Shown: piece after piece, positions 12,046-20,192 of the stretch
How the letters are laid out: each line of letters starts with the position of its first letter
Position numbering within the stretch: the stretch's first letter is position 1
Program-made: the position numbers and the translations under genes
Source: Pseudomonadaceae bacterium SI-3
Lineage (GTDB): Bacteria > Pseudomonadota > Gammaproteobacteria > Pseudomonadales > Pseudomonadaceae
Assembly (NCBI GenBank): GCA_004010935.1
Contig: CP026511.1
Span: 2,294,001-2,358,000, forward strand
Direction of reading: 5' to 3'
Length of the DNA: 64,000 nucleotides
Notes under the pieces: generated by a model
Databases searched by the model: none
Seen by the model: the letters and a program-made list of their open reading frames with translations, nothing else
Told to the model about the DNA's origin: nothing

Positions 12046-12546
12046 ATGCAAAACCTTGCTGAAATCGTGCGGTTTCTTCGTGACAAACAGATGATGTTGA
12101 CCACTGCGGAATCCTGCACTTGTGGCCTGATGGCCTCCCTGTTAGGCGACATCCCAGGTTGTGGCAAAGCGCTCGACAGCGGATTTGTCGTCTATTCGCC
12201 GAAGGCGAAAAATCGTCTGCTGCATGTCAGTTTCGAAACCATCGAAACCTTTGGCCTTACCAGCGAAGAGGTCGCCACCGAAATGGCCATCGGTGCGCTG
12301 AACGCCAGCGTCGCCGACATTGCCATTGCAAACACTGGCGTGGCCGACGACAACGAGGAGGACGCCGGTGGCACGCAGTGCTACGCCTACGCACTGATGC
12401 AAGGGGAGCGCCAAGTGAGCATCAGCGAGACCGTTCAGTTCGAAGGTGATCGCGTGTCTATTCGTAAGCAGGCGGCTCGCTACGGGCTAGAGCAGTTGCC
12501 GAGCAAATACGAGCAGCTGCTGCGTAAACTGCGGGAGCACGAATGA
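12046..12546 (+). CDS. CinA C-terminal-domain protein (PncC-like NMN amidohydrolase)
   Basis: A stand-alone CinA C-terminal domain of 166 residues. The family deamidates nicotinamide mononucleotide to nicotinic acid mononucleotide in NAD recycling. The TAESCTCGLMAS segment near residues 26-37 carries the catalytic Ser and neighbouring residues of the family, and the later GVADDNEEDAGGTQC stretch corresponds to its glycine-rich loop. Length agrees with single-domain PncC/YgaD-like proteins. It is probably a paralogue rather than the recA-linked housekeeping copy, since recA is not adjacent. It is divergent from glgA across about 300 bases that contain both candidate stress promoters. Confidence 0.8.
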   Translation: MQNLAEIVRFLRDKQMMLTTAESCTCGLMASLLGDIPGCGKALDSGFVVYSPKAKNRLLHVSFETIETFGLTSEEVATEMAIGALNASVADIAIANTGVADDNEEDAGGTQCYAYALMQGERQVSISETVQFEGDRVSIRKQAARYGLEQLPSKYEQLLRKLREHE

Positions 12547-12636
12547 CTCGATATCGACGGCCTTCACGCACCGACACACGACAATTCTTCGCGTAATGCC
12601 CTGTATTGCAGCACAGCCGGTGCATCGGTACTGCCG

Positions 12637-13821
12637 TCATACCGGCGGCTGACGCTCGGGCTCGACATGATCGGGAACTGGGTGTTCGACACTTGGTTTT
12701 CGGCCCACGTTGAGGTCCGCTCGCAGCTGCGGAAGGCAGCCGGGATATTCGCGCTGGATGAATTTGATCAAGGCCTCTCGCAGGTGGCAGCGCAGGTCCC
12801 AATTACGCGATGAGTCCGGTGAACTGACCAGTACCCGTACCTGTATCGACTTTTCACTGCTATCGGTGACCTGCAGCACGATCACACGACCGTCCCACAG
12901 CTCCGGCACCTCCTGGCACAGCCGACGCAGTTCCTCACGCACGGGCTCCAACGGCAGCGAATAATCGACCCAAATAAATATCGAGCCGATGATGCTTGAA
13001 TTACGCCGTGTCCAGTTCTGGAAGGGCTTTTCGATGAAGTATTGCAGCGGCACCACCAGCCGCCGGTCATCCCAGATACGCACCACTACGTAGGTGCCGG
13101 TGATCTCCTCGATTCGCCCCCACTCGTTTTCAACGATCACCACGTCATCCAGGCGAATCGGCTGGGTAATCGCAATCTGTATCCCTGCGATCAGGTTCGC
13201 CAGGACCGGGCGAGCGGCGAAGCCAACGGCCAGGCCCGCGAGACCCGCCGAAGCGAGCAGACTAGCGCCGAACTGGCGAGCGCCCGGAAAGGTCATGAGC
13301 ATTCCCGCGGCACCGATCAAGAGGATGAAGAAGCTCAGTGTCCGCAATAGCACCCGCGACTGGGTCTGGATCTGCCGTGCGCGCAGGTTGTCGCTGACGT
13401 CGACGGGGTTTCTCAACCGCACCGCGTGCTCAAGCCCGCGAACCAGCCGCATAGCCAGCCAGGTGAAGCAGGCGATCATCACCAGCGCGGTGAGGCGCCG
13501 GGCGAGGCTGATCAGCGCCAGTTCGTCGCTGGCCGCCGCCAGCACAGCTTGCAGGCCGAGCAGTGGCAGCAACACGCTGATGGGCTTTTCCAGCTGTTCT
13601 GACACGGCCTTGGTGAGCAGAAATCCGCGGCCCAGCCGCAACATCACTGCCGTCAGTACCCGACTGAATACGCTGAGCAAGACCACGACGAAGGCGGACA
13701 CCAGGATCGTGCGCAGCGCCGGTTCGGTGATGTAGTTCTCCCACTGGAGGAGGGGATCTAGAAATTCGATGAGGCCTGCTCCGTTTAATCCATTGCATGA
13801 GGGACTGGTGCCCCTATGCAA
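12637..13821 (-). CDS. MscS-family mechanosensitive channel
   Basis: Small-conductance mechanosensitive channel of the inner membrane that vents solutes on hypo-osmotic shock. The first about 190 residues hold four to five hydrophobic segments. The pore-lining TM3 and beta-domain entry are recognisable as LASAGLAGLAVGFAARPVLANLIAGIQIAI-type sequence (about 190-220), followed by the conserved QPIRLDDVV strand. The C-terminal alpha-beta domain ends with a polar tail. At 394 residues it is a YbdG/YnaI-size member. The start is uncertain: only a TTG is available at 13821, and no ATG occurs in frame before the first membrane segment. The location in an osmoadaptation locus fits the role. Confidence 0.85.
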   Translation of the reverse strand: MHRGTSPSCNGLNGAGLIEFLDPLLQWENYITEPALRTILVSAFVVVLLSVFSRVLTAVMLRLGRGFLLTKAVSEQLEKPISVLLPLLGLQAVLAAASDELALISLARRLTALVMIACFTWLAMRLVRGLEHAVRLRNPVDVSDNLRARQIQTQSRVLLRTLSFFILLIGAAGMLMTFPGARQFGASLLASAGLAGLAVGFAARPVLANLIAGIQIAITQPIRLDDVVIVENEWGRIEEITGTYVVVRIWDDRRLVVPLQYFIEKPFQNWTRRNSSIIGSIFIWVDYSLPLEPVREELRRLCQEVPELWDGRVIVLQVTDSSEKSIQVRVLVSSPDSSRNWDLRCHLREALIKFIQREYPGCLPQLRADLNVGRKPSVEHPVPDHVEPERQPPV

Positions 13822-13941
13822 AGTTCATGGCAGGTGCAGCCAGTCGGGTCTGCGGAACTCCGCTGCCTTGCCGTCTCTCACACATAACAAGAGGGCGGCA
13901 ATGAGGCCCTGATGGCTATCCAAACCAGTGGGAGAGAACAT

Positions 13942-14472
13942 ATGCAAAGCGCACAGACGGGAAATGATATTCGCATCGAGCGACTGATCGAATGGCTGCG
14001 CGACGCGCATGCCATGGAGGCCCAGGCAGAGACCATGCTGAACAAGCAGGCCAGCCGCATCGAGCATTACCCACAGCTGAAGGCGCGGATCGAGCAACAC
14101 ATAACCGAAACGCAGAATCAGGCGAAGCTCATCGAAACCTGCTTGCACCGTTACGACAAGTCCTACTCCGGCTTAAAGGATCTGGGCGGCAAGATGACAG
14201 CGATGGGGCAGGCCATGGGCGGCATGATGGTCAACGACGAAATCGTTAAAGGCGCGCAGATGGGCTACGTCTTCGAGAATCTGGAGATCGCCTCTTATGA
14301 GATTCTAATTGCAGCGGCCAAAGCCGTAGGCGACACCGAAACAGCCGACATCTGCACGCGCATCCTGGCAGAAGAGGTGGCGATGGCAGAGTGGATGCGC
14401 AGCCACCTGGCCGAGCTGACGCAAGCCTATCTGACTCGGGCAGCCGAGCCGCATACCGAAGCGAAGCGTTGA
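13942..14472 (+). CDS. DUF892 ferritin-like protein (YciE/YciF type)
   Basis: Four-helix ferritin-like protein of the DUF892 group, associated with osmotic, stationary-phase and oxidative stress. The chosen ATG has GGAG seven bases upstream and gives 176 residues; an in-frame start 30 bases earlier has no such site. The protein is almost wholly helical with acidic residues placed for a di-metal site: Glu in HAMEAQAETML near 24-30, EQH near 53, and E/H-rich patches in the last two helices (ASYEIL, ILAEEVAMAEW). Downstream bases 14462-14480 form a seven-base-pair hairpin without a T-run. The exact biochemical role of the family is unsettled. Confidence 0.85.
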   Translation: MQSAQTGNDIRIERLIEWLRDAHAMEAQAETMLNKQASRIEHYPQLKARIEQHITETQNQAKLIETCLHRYDKSYSGLKDLGGKMTAMGQAMGGMMVNDEIVKGAQMGYVFENLEIASYEILIAAAKAVGDTETADICTRILAEEVAMAEWMRSHLAELTQAYLTRAAEPHTEAKR

Positions 14473-14527
14473 TCGCTTCGGCCACCCGCGGGCCACCCAG
14501 GTTGTAGATCAAGGCAATGCCGATTGG

Positions 14528-14812
14528 TTAGCCTCCGACAACCTTGGCGGCATCATCCGCAGCGACTGGCATGCCGCTGCGGGTGGCGTAGAGCTCGAAG
14601 CGTAGCTCCTGAGCCAGTCGGACAAGGTTCGCTGCATCCCGACACTGATCGTCGGTGATGCCAAATACGGTTAGTTCCTCACCGCCAGCGATGTCTTCGT
14701 AGAGCCGGACGGTGAGATGGCTGTCTTCTTGAGCATGGCAGTCACAGCGGAAGGGGTGGAGATAACCGCGAAGGATGTTCTCTATGGTGAGCAGAGGTAG
14801 ACGTGTAGCCAT
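14528..14812 (-). CDS. DUF1652 protein
   Basis: A 94-residue protein of the DUF1652 type, a small family common in Pseudomonas. It shows the family layout: an N-terminal IENILRGYLHPFRCDC stretch, a central beta region (LTVRLYEDIAGGEELTV), and a helix with EL/FEL near the end. The start was placed at the ATG preceded by GGAGGAAGG; a 25-residue longer frame begins upstream without a site. No catalytic residues and no signal peptide are seen. Function unknown. Confidence 0.75.
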   Translation of the reverse strand: MATRLPLLTIENILRGYLHPFRCDCHAQEDSHLTVRLYEDIAGGEELTVFGITDDQCRDAANLVRLAQELRFELYATRSGMPVAADDAAKVVGG

Positions 14813-14986
14813 GATCCTTCCTCCCATCAATGTCTGCATATGGAACGGGGCTCGCGCCGAGTCGGCGCTGCCTTGTTTTTTCAACATCTACAAACGCTAG
14901 CAGGCCCTGCCGAGATGTAAACATCGTTACGTCGCCGCTTGGCAGAAGGCTCACAGCTCGGACAAATCGATAACGGAGTCGCTGCC

Positions 14987-17548
14987 ATGGCCCTGGATGA
15001 GTACAACCGAAAGCGCGACTTCGCTGCGACCCCTGAGCCTGATGGCGAAAACGGTACGCGCAAACGCCCCAAGGCTCGTGCGCTTCAGTACTGCATCCAG
15101 AAGCACGACGCGACGCGGCTGCACTATGACTTCCGACTCGAGCTCGACGGGACGCTGAAAAGTTGGGCTGTCCCGAAGGGACCTTCCCTCGATCCGAAAT
15201 CGCGCCGTCTGGCCGTGCATGTCGAAGATCATCCGCTTGAGTACGCGACGTTCGAAGGAAGCATTCCGAAAGGTCATTACGGCGCGGGAGATGTGATCGT
15301 CTGGGATCGCGGTGTCTGGATTCCCGAAGGCGACCCGCAAGAGGGTTATCGCAAGGGGAAACTGAAGTTCAGTCTCGAAGGTGAAAAGCTGAGCGGCACC
15401 TGGAATCTGGTTCGCACGCGCATGGACGGGGGAAAGGAACAATGGTTTCTGATCAAGTCCAACGACGACGCTGCCAGGCCAGAGAGCGAATATGACATCG
15501 TCGAAGAGCTGCCCGACAGCGTGCTGAGCGATCGGACCCTGATACCCCGCAAGCGTGGTAAAGCCAAACCGGCAGCCGCAGCCAAAGCGGTCAAAACACC
15601 CGCGCGTAGACGCAGCCGCAAGGACGCGCCGAACGCGACGTTGACCGGCGCCAAGCAGGCGCCTTTACCGGAGAGCTTCAAGCCTCAACTCGCGACGTTG
15701 GTTGAATCAGTCCCTGACGGGGATTGGCGCTACGAAATCAAGTTCGACGGTTACCGCATCATGGCTCGCATCGAGTCGGGCAAGGTGCAGCTTTTCACGC
15801 GTAACGGTCACGACTGGACGCAGAAGATGCCACAGCAGGCCGAAGCGCTCGCTGGGCTTGGTTTGGAATCGGCCTGGCTGGACGGCGAAGTGGTGGTACC
15901 CGACGACGACGGCACGCCGGATTTCCAAGCGCTGCAGAACGCCTTCGAAGCTGGCCGTAGCGGCAGCATTCTCTATTACCTGTTCGATATGCCCTATCTG
16001 AATGGCATGGACTTGCGTGAGGTCCCACTGGAGGAGCGCCGAGCGGCCCTGAGTCAGGTGCTGGATGCTGACGAAAGCGAGTTGTTGCGCTTCTCCGCTG
16101 ATTTCACCGAACAGCCGGAGAGCATGCTCGAGAGCGCTTGCCAGATGAAGCTGGAAGGGCTGATCGGCAAGCGTGCAGGCAGTACCTACGTGTCCCGGCG
16201 CAGCAACAGCTGGGCCAAGATCAAGTGCAAGAACCGTCAGGAATTCGTCATCGTCGGCTACACCGACCCGAAGGGCGCGCGCAGTGGCTTCGGTGCGCTG
16301 CTGCTGGGGCTGCACGACGAACAAGGTCAGCTGTTATACGCCGGCAAGGTGGGCACTGGCTTCAACCATGCCACTCTGGAGAGCCTGCATGCCAAGCTCA
16401 AACCGCTCGAAGTCGACAAGAGCCCCTTGGCAAAGGCGCCACCAGCTGCCGACGTACGCGGTGCTCATTGGCTCAAGCCTGAGCTGATGTGCGAGGTCGC
16501 CTATGCGGAGATGACCCGTCAGGGCGTGGTGCGCCATTCGGTTTTTCATGGCCTGCGCTCGGACAAGCCGGCTAAAGCCATCACCCACGAGCGCCCAGCG
16601 AAAGCAGCCAAGGCGTCTAGCCCGGATAAGCCGAAACAACGCAATCCCGCATCAAACACGGCGGGCGGCAAGATCAAGATCTCGAACCCCGAACGCATCA
16701 TCGACAAGTCTATCGGTGCAACCAAAATGGAGCTGGCGCGCTTTTATGCCGAAGTCGCCCCATGGGCGTTGCCTCACCTGGCACAGCGGCCGCTTGCCCT
16801 GGTCCGAGCACCAGAGGGAATTGACGGTGAGCTGTTTTTCCAAAAGCACACCGAGAAGCTGAGCATTCCGCATATCACCCAATTGGACACCGCGTTGTTT
16901 CCCAACCATGCGGCATTGATGACCATCGACACCGCCGAAGCGCTGATCAGCGCGGCGCAGATGGGCACCATCGAAGTGCACACCTGGAATGCCGTGGCGC
17001 CGGTGCTCGATCACCCGGATCGCTTCGTGCTCGATCTCGACCCGGATCCTGCGTTGCCCTGGAAGCGCATGGTAGAGGCCACTCAACTCACCCAGACCTT
17101 GCTGGACGAACTGGGTCTGCAGTCTTATCTCAAGACCAGTGGTGGCAAAGGGCTGCACGTGATGGTGCCATTGGAGCCGGTCCACAGCTGGACCGAGGTC
17201 AAAGCCTTCAGTCAGGCCATAGCGCAGTACATGGCCAAGCTCATGCCGCAGCATTTTTCAGCGGTCAGCGGCCCCAAGAACCGGATTGGCAAAATCTTCA
17301 TCGACTACCTGCGCAACAGTAAGGGCGCGAGCACCGTCGCCGCTTATTCGGTTCGGGCGCGTGAGGGACTTGCCGTTTCAGTGCCCATTCACCGCGACGA
17401 GCTGGCCGATCTCAAGGGCGCGAATATCTGGACCATTCGAAATCTCATGCCGCGCCTGGAAGAGCAGGGCGAAGACCCATGGACGGGGATAGACGAGACA
17501 GGGCAGCAAATCACCGCTGAGATGCGCGAACGGCTAGGCATGAAATAA
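14987..17548 (+). CDS. ligD: ATP-dependent DNA ligase D (phosphoesterase-ligase-polymerase)
   Basis: Multifunctional enzyme of bacterial non-homologous end joining: trims 3' ends, fills gaps and seals breaks with ATP. The 853 residues hold three domains. The phosphoesterase (about 30-170) has HDATRLHYDFRLE and the PKGHYGAGDV loop. The ligase (about 215-510) has the nucleotidyl lysine Lys252 in the EIKFDGYR motif. The primase/polymerase (about 555-850) has LDLDPD metal-binding aspartates near 682 and SGGKGLHV. An Ala/Lys/Arg linker near 190-215 and another near 530-550 separate the domains. The ATG has GGAG nine bases before it. The usual partner ku is not in the window. Confidence 0.95.
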   Translation: MALDEYNRKRDFAATPEPDGENGTRKRPKARALQYCIQKHDATRLHYDFRLELDGTLKSWAVPKGPSLDPKSRRLAVHVEDHPLEYATFEGSIPKGHYGAGDVIVWDRGVWIPEGDPQEGYRKGKLKFSLEGEKLSGTWNLVRTRMDGGKEQWFLIKSNDDAARPESEYDIVEELPDSVLSDRTLIPRKRGKAKPAAAAKAVKTPARRRSRKDAPNATLTGAKQAPLPESFKPQLATLVESVPDGDWRYEIKFDGYRIMARIESGKVQLFTRNGHDWTQKMPQQAEALAGLGLESAWLDGEVVVPDDDGTPDFQALQNAFEAGRSGSILYYLFDMPYLNGMDLREVPLEERRAALSQVLDADESELLRFSADFTEQPESMLESACQMKLEGLIGKRAGSTYVSRRSNSWAKIKCKNRQEFVIVGYTDPKGARSGFGALLLGLHDEQGQLLYAGKVGTGFNHATLESLHAKLKPLEVDKSPLAKAPPAADVRGAHWLKPELMCEVAYAEMTRQGVVRHSVFHGLRSDKPAKAITHERPAKAAKASSPDKPKQRNPASNTAGGKIKISNPERIIDKSIGATKMELARFYAEVAPWALPHLAQRPLALVRAPEGIDGELFFQKHTEKLSIPHITQLDTALFPNHAALMTIDTAEALISAAQMGTIEVHTWNAVAPVLDHPDRFVLDLDPDPALPWKRMVEATQLTQTLLDELGLQSYLKTSGGKGLHVMVPLEPVHSWTEVKAFSQAIAQYMAKLMPQHFSAVSGPKNRIGKIFIDYLRNSKGASTVAAYSVRAREGLAVSVPIHRDELADLKGANIWTIRNLMPRLEEQGEDPWTGIDETGQQITAEMRERLGMK

Positions 17549-17746
17549 CGAGGCGGGCTGATCGTCGGCTCTCTCGGAACATCCTCAGTCCGGTCAGCTC
17601 CAAGTTATGGCCCAGACAAGAGTTTTCCTGATGATTTGCTGTTCCCCTTGCGATTGCCAGCCGACGCCACTGACGCCTGGACTTCAACTCACCTATCCCT
17701 CTGTCAGAAGCGACCGCTTCCAACGCGCCGCGGAGTACTGGCATCC

Positions 17747-19888
17747 ATGAAGTTCACCCGTTGGCTGATCGTGCTTTTGTTTGTGGTCGCGGCGGCCTGT
17801 TTTTTCTGGTTCGATCTTGAGCAATACCTGACGCTGGAAATGATCCAGGCGAAGAGTGGGGCGCTGCGGGACCAGGTCCAGGCGCACCCCTGGTGGGCAG
17901 GCTCGGTGTTCTTTGCCGCTTACGTGGCCCTGACGGTCATGTCGTTCCCCGGTACCGTGGTGCTGACGTTGCTAGCCGGCGCCTTGTTCGGCCTGGTTGG
18001 CGGAACCTTGATGGTGTCCTTTGCCAGTAATATCGGTGCGCTGGTTGCGATGCTCATTAGCCGGTTCCTGTTACGTGACTGGATTCAGAAACGGTTCGCC
18101 AAACAGATCGCAAGTATCAATCGGGGGCTCGAGCGGGACGGAGCCTTTTACCTTTTCTCGCTCCGGTTGATACCTCTCGTTCCCTTCGTTCTATTGAATC
18201 CTGCGCTCGGGCTGACGCGAGTAAGCATGTGGACGTTCTGGTGGACAACCCAGGCAGGCATGCTCCCAGGCCACGCAATCTATGTAGGGGCCGGACGCCA
18301 GCTGGCGCGTATCCGCGAAATTTCCGACATTCTCTCGCCGAGCTTGATCGGGACGCTGGCTCTGCTTGCCGTGTTTCCGCTGGCCGCTACCAAGCTGTTA
18401 ACGCTCTACAAAGCGCGCAAGGTCTACAGCGGTTGGCAGAAGCCGGAAAGCTATGAGTACAACCTGCTGGTCGTCGGTGGCGGGAGCGGGGGGCTGGCCG
18501 CTGCTCGAATTGCTGCCTCGATGAAGGCTAGGGTGGCATTGGTGGAGCGCGAGCGGCTCGGCGGCGCGGCGCTGCACAGTGGCAGCGTCCCGGCCAGGGC
18601 GCTGATGCGGGCGGCCAATATGAATCACGCATTGCGCCAGGGCGGTACGCTGGGCATCCAGATGCACACCGAAGTTGATTTTGCTGAGGTCATGCAACAG
18701 GTGCGCCGCACGCTCGACGAGGCACAAGGGCAGGCCACGGCTGAATCATGCAAGGCCACCGGTGTTGAGATGATTCGGGGTAGGGCTCAGCTGACTTCAC
18801 CCTGGTCGGTTCAGATAGGCGATCGCACCCTTTACAGTCGCGCCATCGTCATCGCCACGGGAAGCCAACCCGTCATCCCGCCAATACCGGGGCTCGAGAA
18901 GGTCGAGCCGCTGACCTGCGAGAGCATCTGGGATCTGCAGCAACGGCCGGATCGACTGCTGATCATGGGCGGCGAAGCCAATGCCTGTGAACTGGCACAG
19001 GCGTTCCAGCGCCTCGGCTGTCAGGTTACGCTGGTCGTTGAGGGCGACATGTTGTTGGCTGCGGTCGAACCAGAGGCACGCCAAGCTGTTTATGACGCCC
19101 TTTGTGCGGATGGGGTCCAGATTCTGCTGCAGGTAGCGCCACAACATGTCGAAGTGGCTGGAAACGAGCGCCGCCTGGTCTGTTTGTTCGAGGAGCAAAA
19201 CCACTCCTTGCCATTTGATGAGGTGTTGCTGGCGTTGGGGCGCCAGGCCCATCTGGATGACCTAGGGCTTGAAGCGCTGGAGCTGAACACTCGCGAAGAC
19301 GGTAGCCTGGAGGTGGATGAATACCTGGCTACGCGCTACCCAAACATCTATGCCGTGGGCGCAGTGACCGGTCCGGACAGCTCTTTTCAAAGCGCTACGC
19401 ACCATGCCTGGTATGCCGCTGCCAATGGCCTTTTTTCCGGATTCCGCCGTTTCATGGTCAGCGACCGAGTGGTCCCGCGCGTGGCCTTTACCTCACCCGA
19501 AATCGCCAGCGTGGGCTTGACTGAGGCCCAGGCGAAGTTGGCTGAACTGGAATACGAGGTGACCTTGCTGAACCTCGATTCGCTGGAGGCGGCACAGATG
19601 AGCGCCGGCAGCAGCGGTTTCCTCAAGGTCCTCACCGAACGCGGGCGCGACCGCATCATCGGCGTCACGCTTGTTGGGGACGGAGCGAGTGAAACGCTCG
19701 CCGTGTTCGTTTTGGCGATGAAACATAAACTGGGACTGAACAAACTGCGCCGTACCGTACACATCAATCCGACCTTGGCTGAGGCCAGCCTCGCGGTTGC
19801 GGAGGCCTGGCGGCGCGCGCATACAGCCAAACGTCCACAGACCTGGGCTGCCAGGTTGCATCGTTGGCGGTTGGGCGGCCAAGCCTGA
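17747..19888 (+). CDS. TVP38/SNARE-associated membrane domain fused to a degenerate FAD disulfide-reductase domain
   Basis: Fusion of 713 residues. Residues 5-235 are a DedA/TVP38-type membrane domain: five or six hydrophobic segments and the FPGTVVLTLLAGALFG and LRLIPLVPFVLLN motifs. Residues 240-713 follow the mercuric reductase/dihydrolipoamide dehydrogenase fold, with an intact first dinucleotide loop (GGGSGGLAAA near 247-256). Hallmarks of the enzyme family are missing. The redox Cys pair is Ala275 and Ser280 (GGAALHSGSVP). The second GxGxxG loop reads GGEANA. The FAD-contacting Asp of the GDVTG motif is Ala (GAVTG). The C-terminal HxHPT motif reads HINPT. TVP38 fusions to such enzymes are known; a redox-dead version looks unusual. 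The start ATG has GGAG 11 bases upstream. Confidence 0.85.
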   Translation: MKFTRWLIVLLFVVAAACFFWFDLEQYLTLEMIQAKSGALRDQVQAHPWWAGSVFFAAYVALTVMSFPGTVVLTLLAGALFGLVGGTLMVSFASNIGALVAMLISRFLLRDWIQKRFAKQIASINRGLERDGAFYLFSLRLIPLVPFVLLNPALGLTRVSMWTFWWTTQAGMLPGHAIYVGAGRQLARIREISDILSPSLIGTLALLAVFPLAATKLLTLYKARKVYSGWQKPESYEYNLLVVGGGSGGLAAARIAASMKARVALVERERLGGAALHSGSVPARALMRAANMNHALRQGGTLGIQMHTEVDFAEVMQQVRRTLDEAQGQATAESCKATGVEMIRGRAQLTSPWSVQIGDRTLYSRAIVIATGSQPVIPPIPGLEKVEPLTCESIWDLQQRPDRLLIMGGEANACELAQAFQRLGCQVTLVVEGDMLLAAVEPEARQAVYDALCADGVQILLQVAPQHVEVAGNERRLVCLFEEQNHSLPFDEVLLALGRQAHLDDLGLEALELNTREDGSLEVDEYLATRYPNIYAVGAVTGPDSSFQSATHHAWYAAANGLFSGFRRFMVSDRVVPRVAFTSPEIASVGLTEAQAKLAELEYEVTLLNLDSLEAAQMSAGSSGFLKVLTERGRDRIIGVTLVGDGASETLAVFVLAMKHKLGLNKLRRTVHINPTLAEASLAVAEAWRRAHTAKRPQTWAARLHRWRLGGQA

Positions 19889-20192
19889 GCAGGATGCTCG
19901 AATGTCGTAACTGATGCGAATAACCGATTCGCGGCGCTGCGATGATTCCAGACCGACATTCGGCGCCGAGCGTTGGTGACGGGGAGCAGATTGCTTTTCT
20001 AGGTACCAATCCGCCAGCTGCCTGGTGTGGTGAGTCACGAAATTAGCCACGCCGATAAGTAATTGATTTTCCGATATATCTTATAAAAAACTCACTGAAT
20101 GCTGGAAAATCAGCTCCGATTACAGCTTTTCTAGCGCATTCTATGACTTCTGCCGAAAGCGTATTCGGTTCGTTGATAGCACGGGAGAAGGT
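19889..20192. other. Junction between core DNA and the tni module
   Basis: A gene-free 304-base stretch across which composition drops from GC-rich core to AT-rich transposon DNA. An inverted repeat TGATTTTCC (20064-20072) / GGAAAATCA (20104-20112) frames an A/T-rich segment about 80-130 bases before tniA and may be a promoter, operator or terminal transposase site. The element's left end is expected here, but no terminal repeat could be paired with the right side by eye. Confidence 0.4.

Noticed and set aside
14462..14480. Hairpin CGAAGCG/CGCTTCG after the DUF892 gene as a terminator
   Set aside because: Good stem, but it begins inside the coding end and no T-run follows; kept only as a note.
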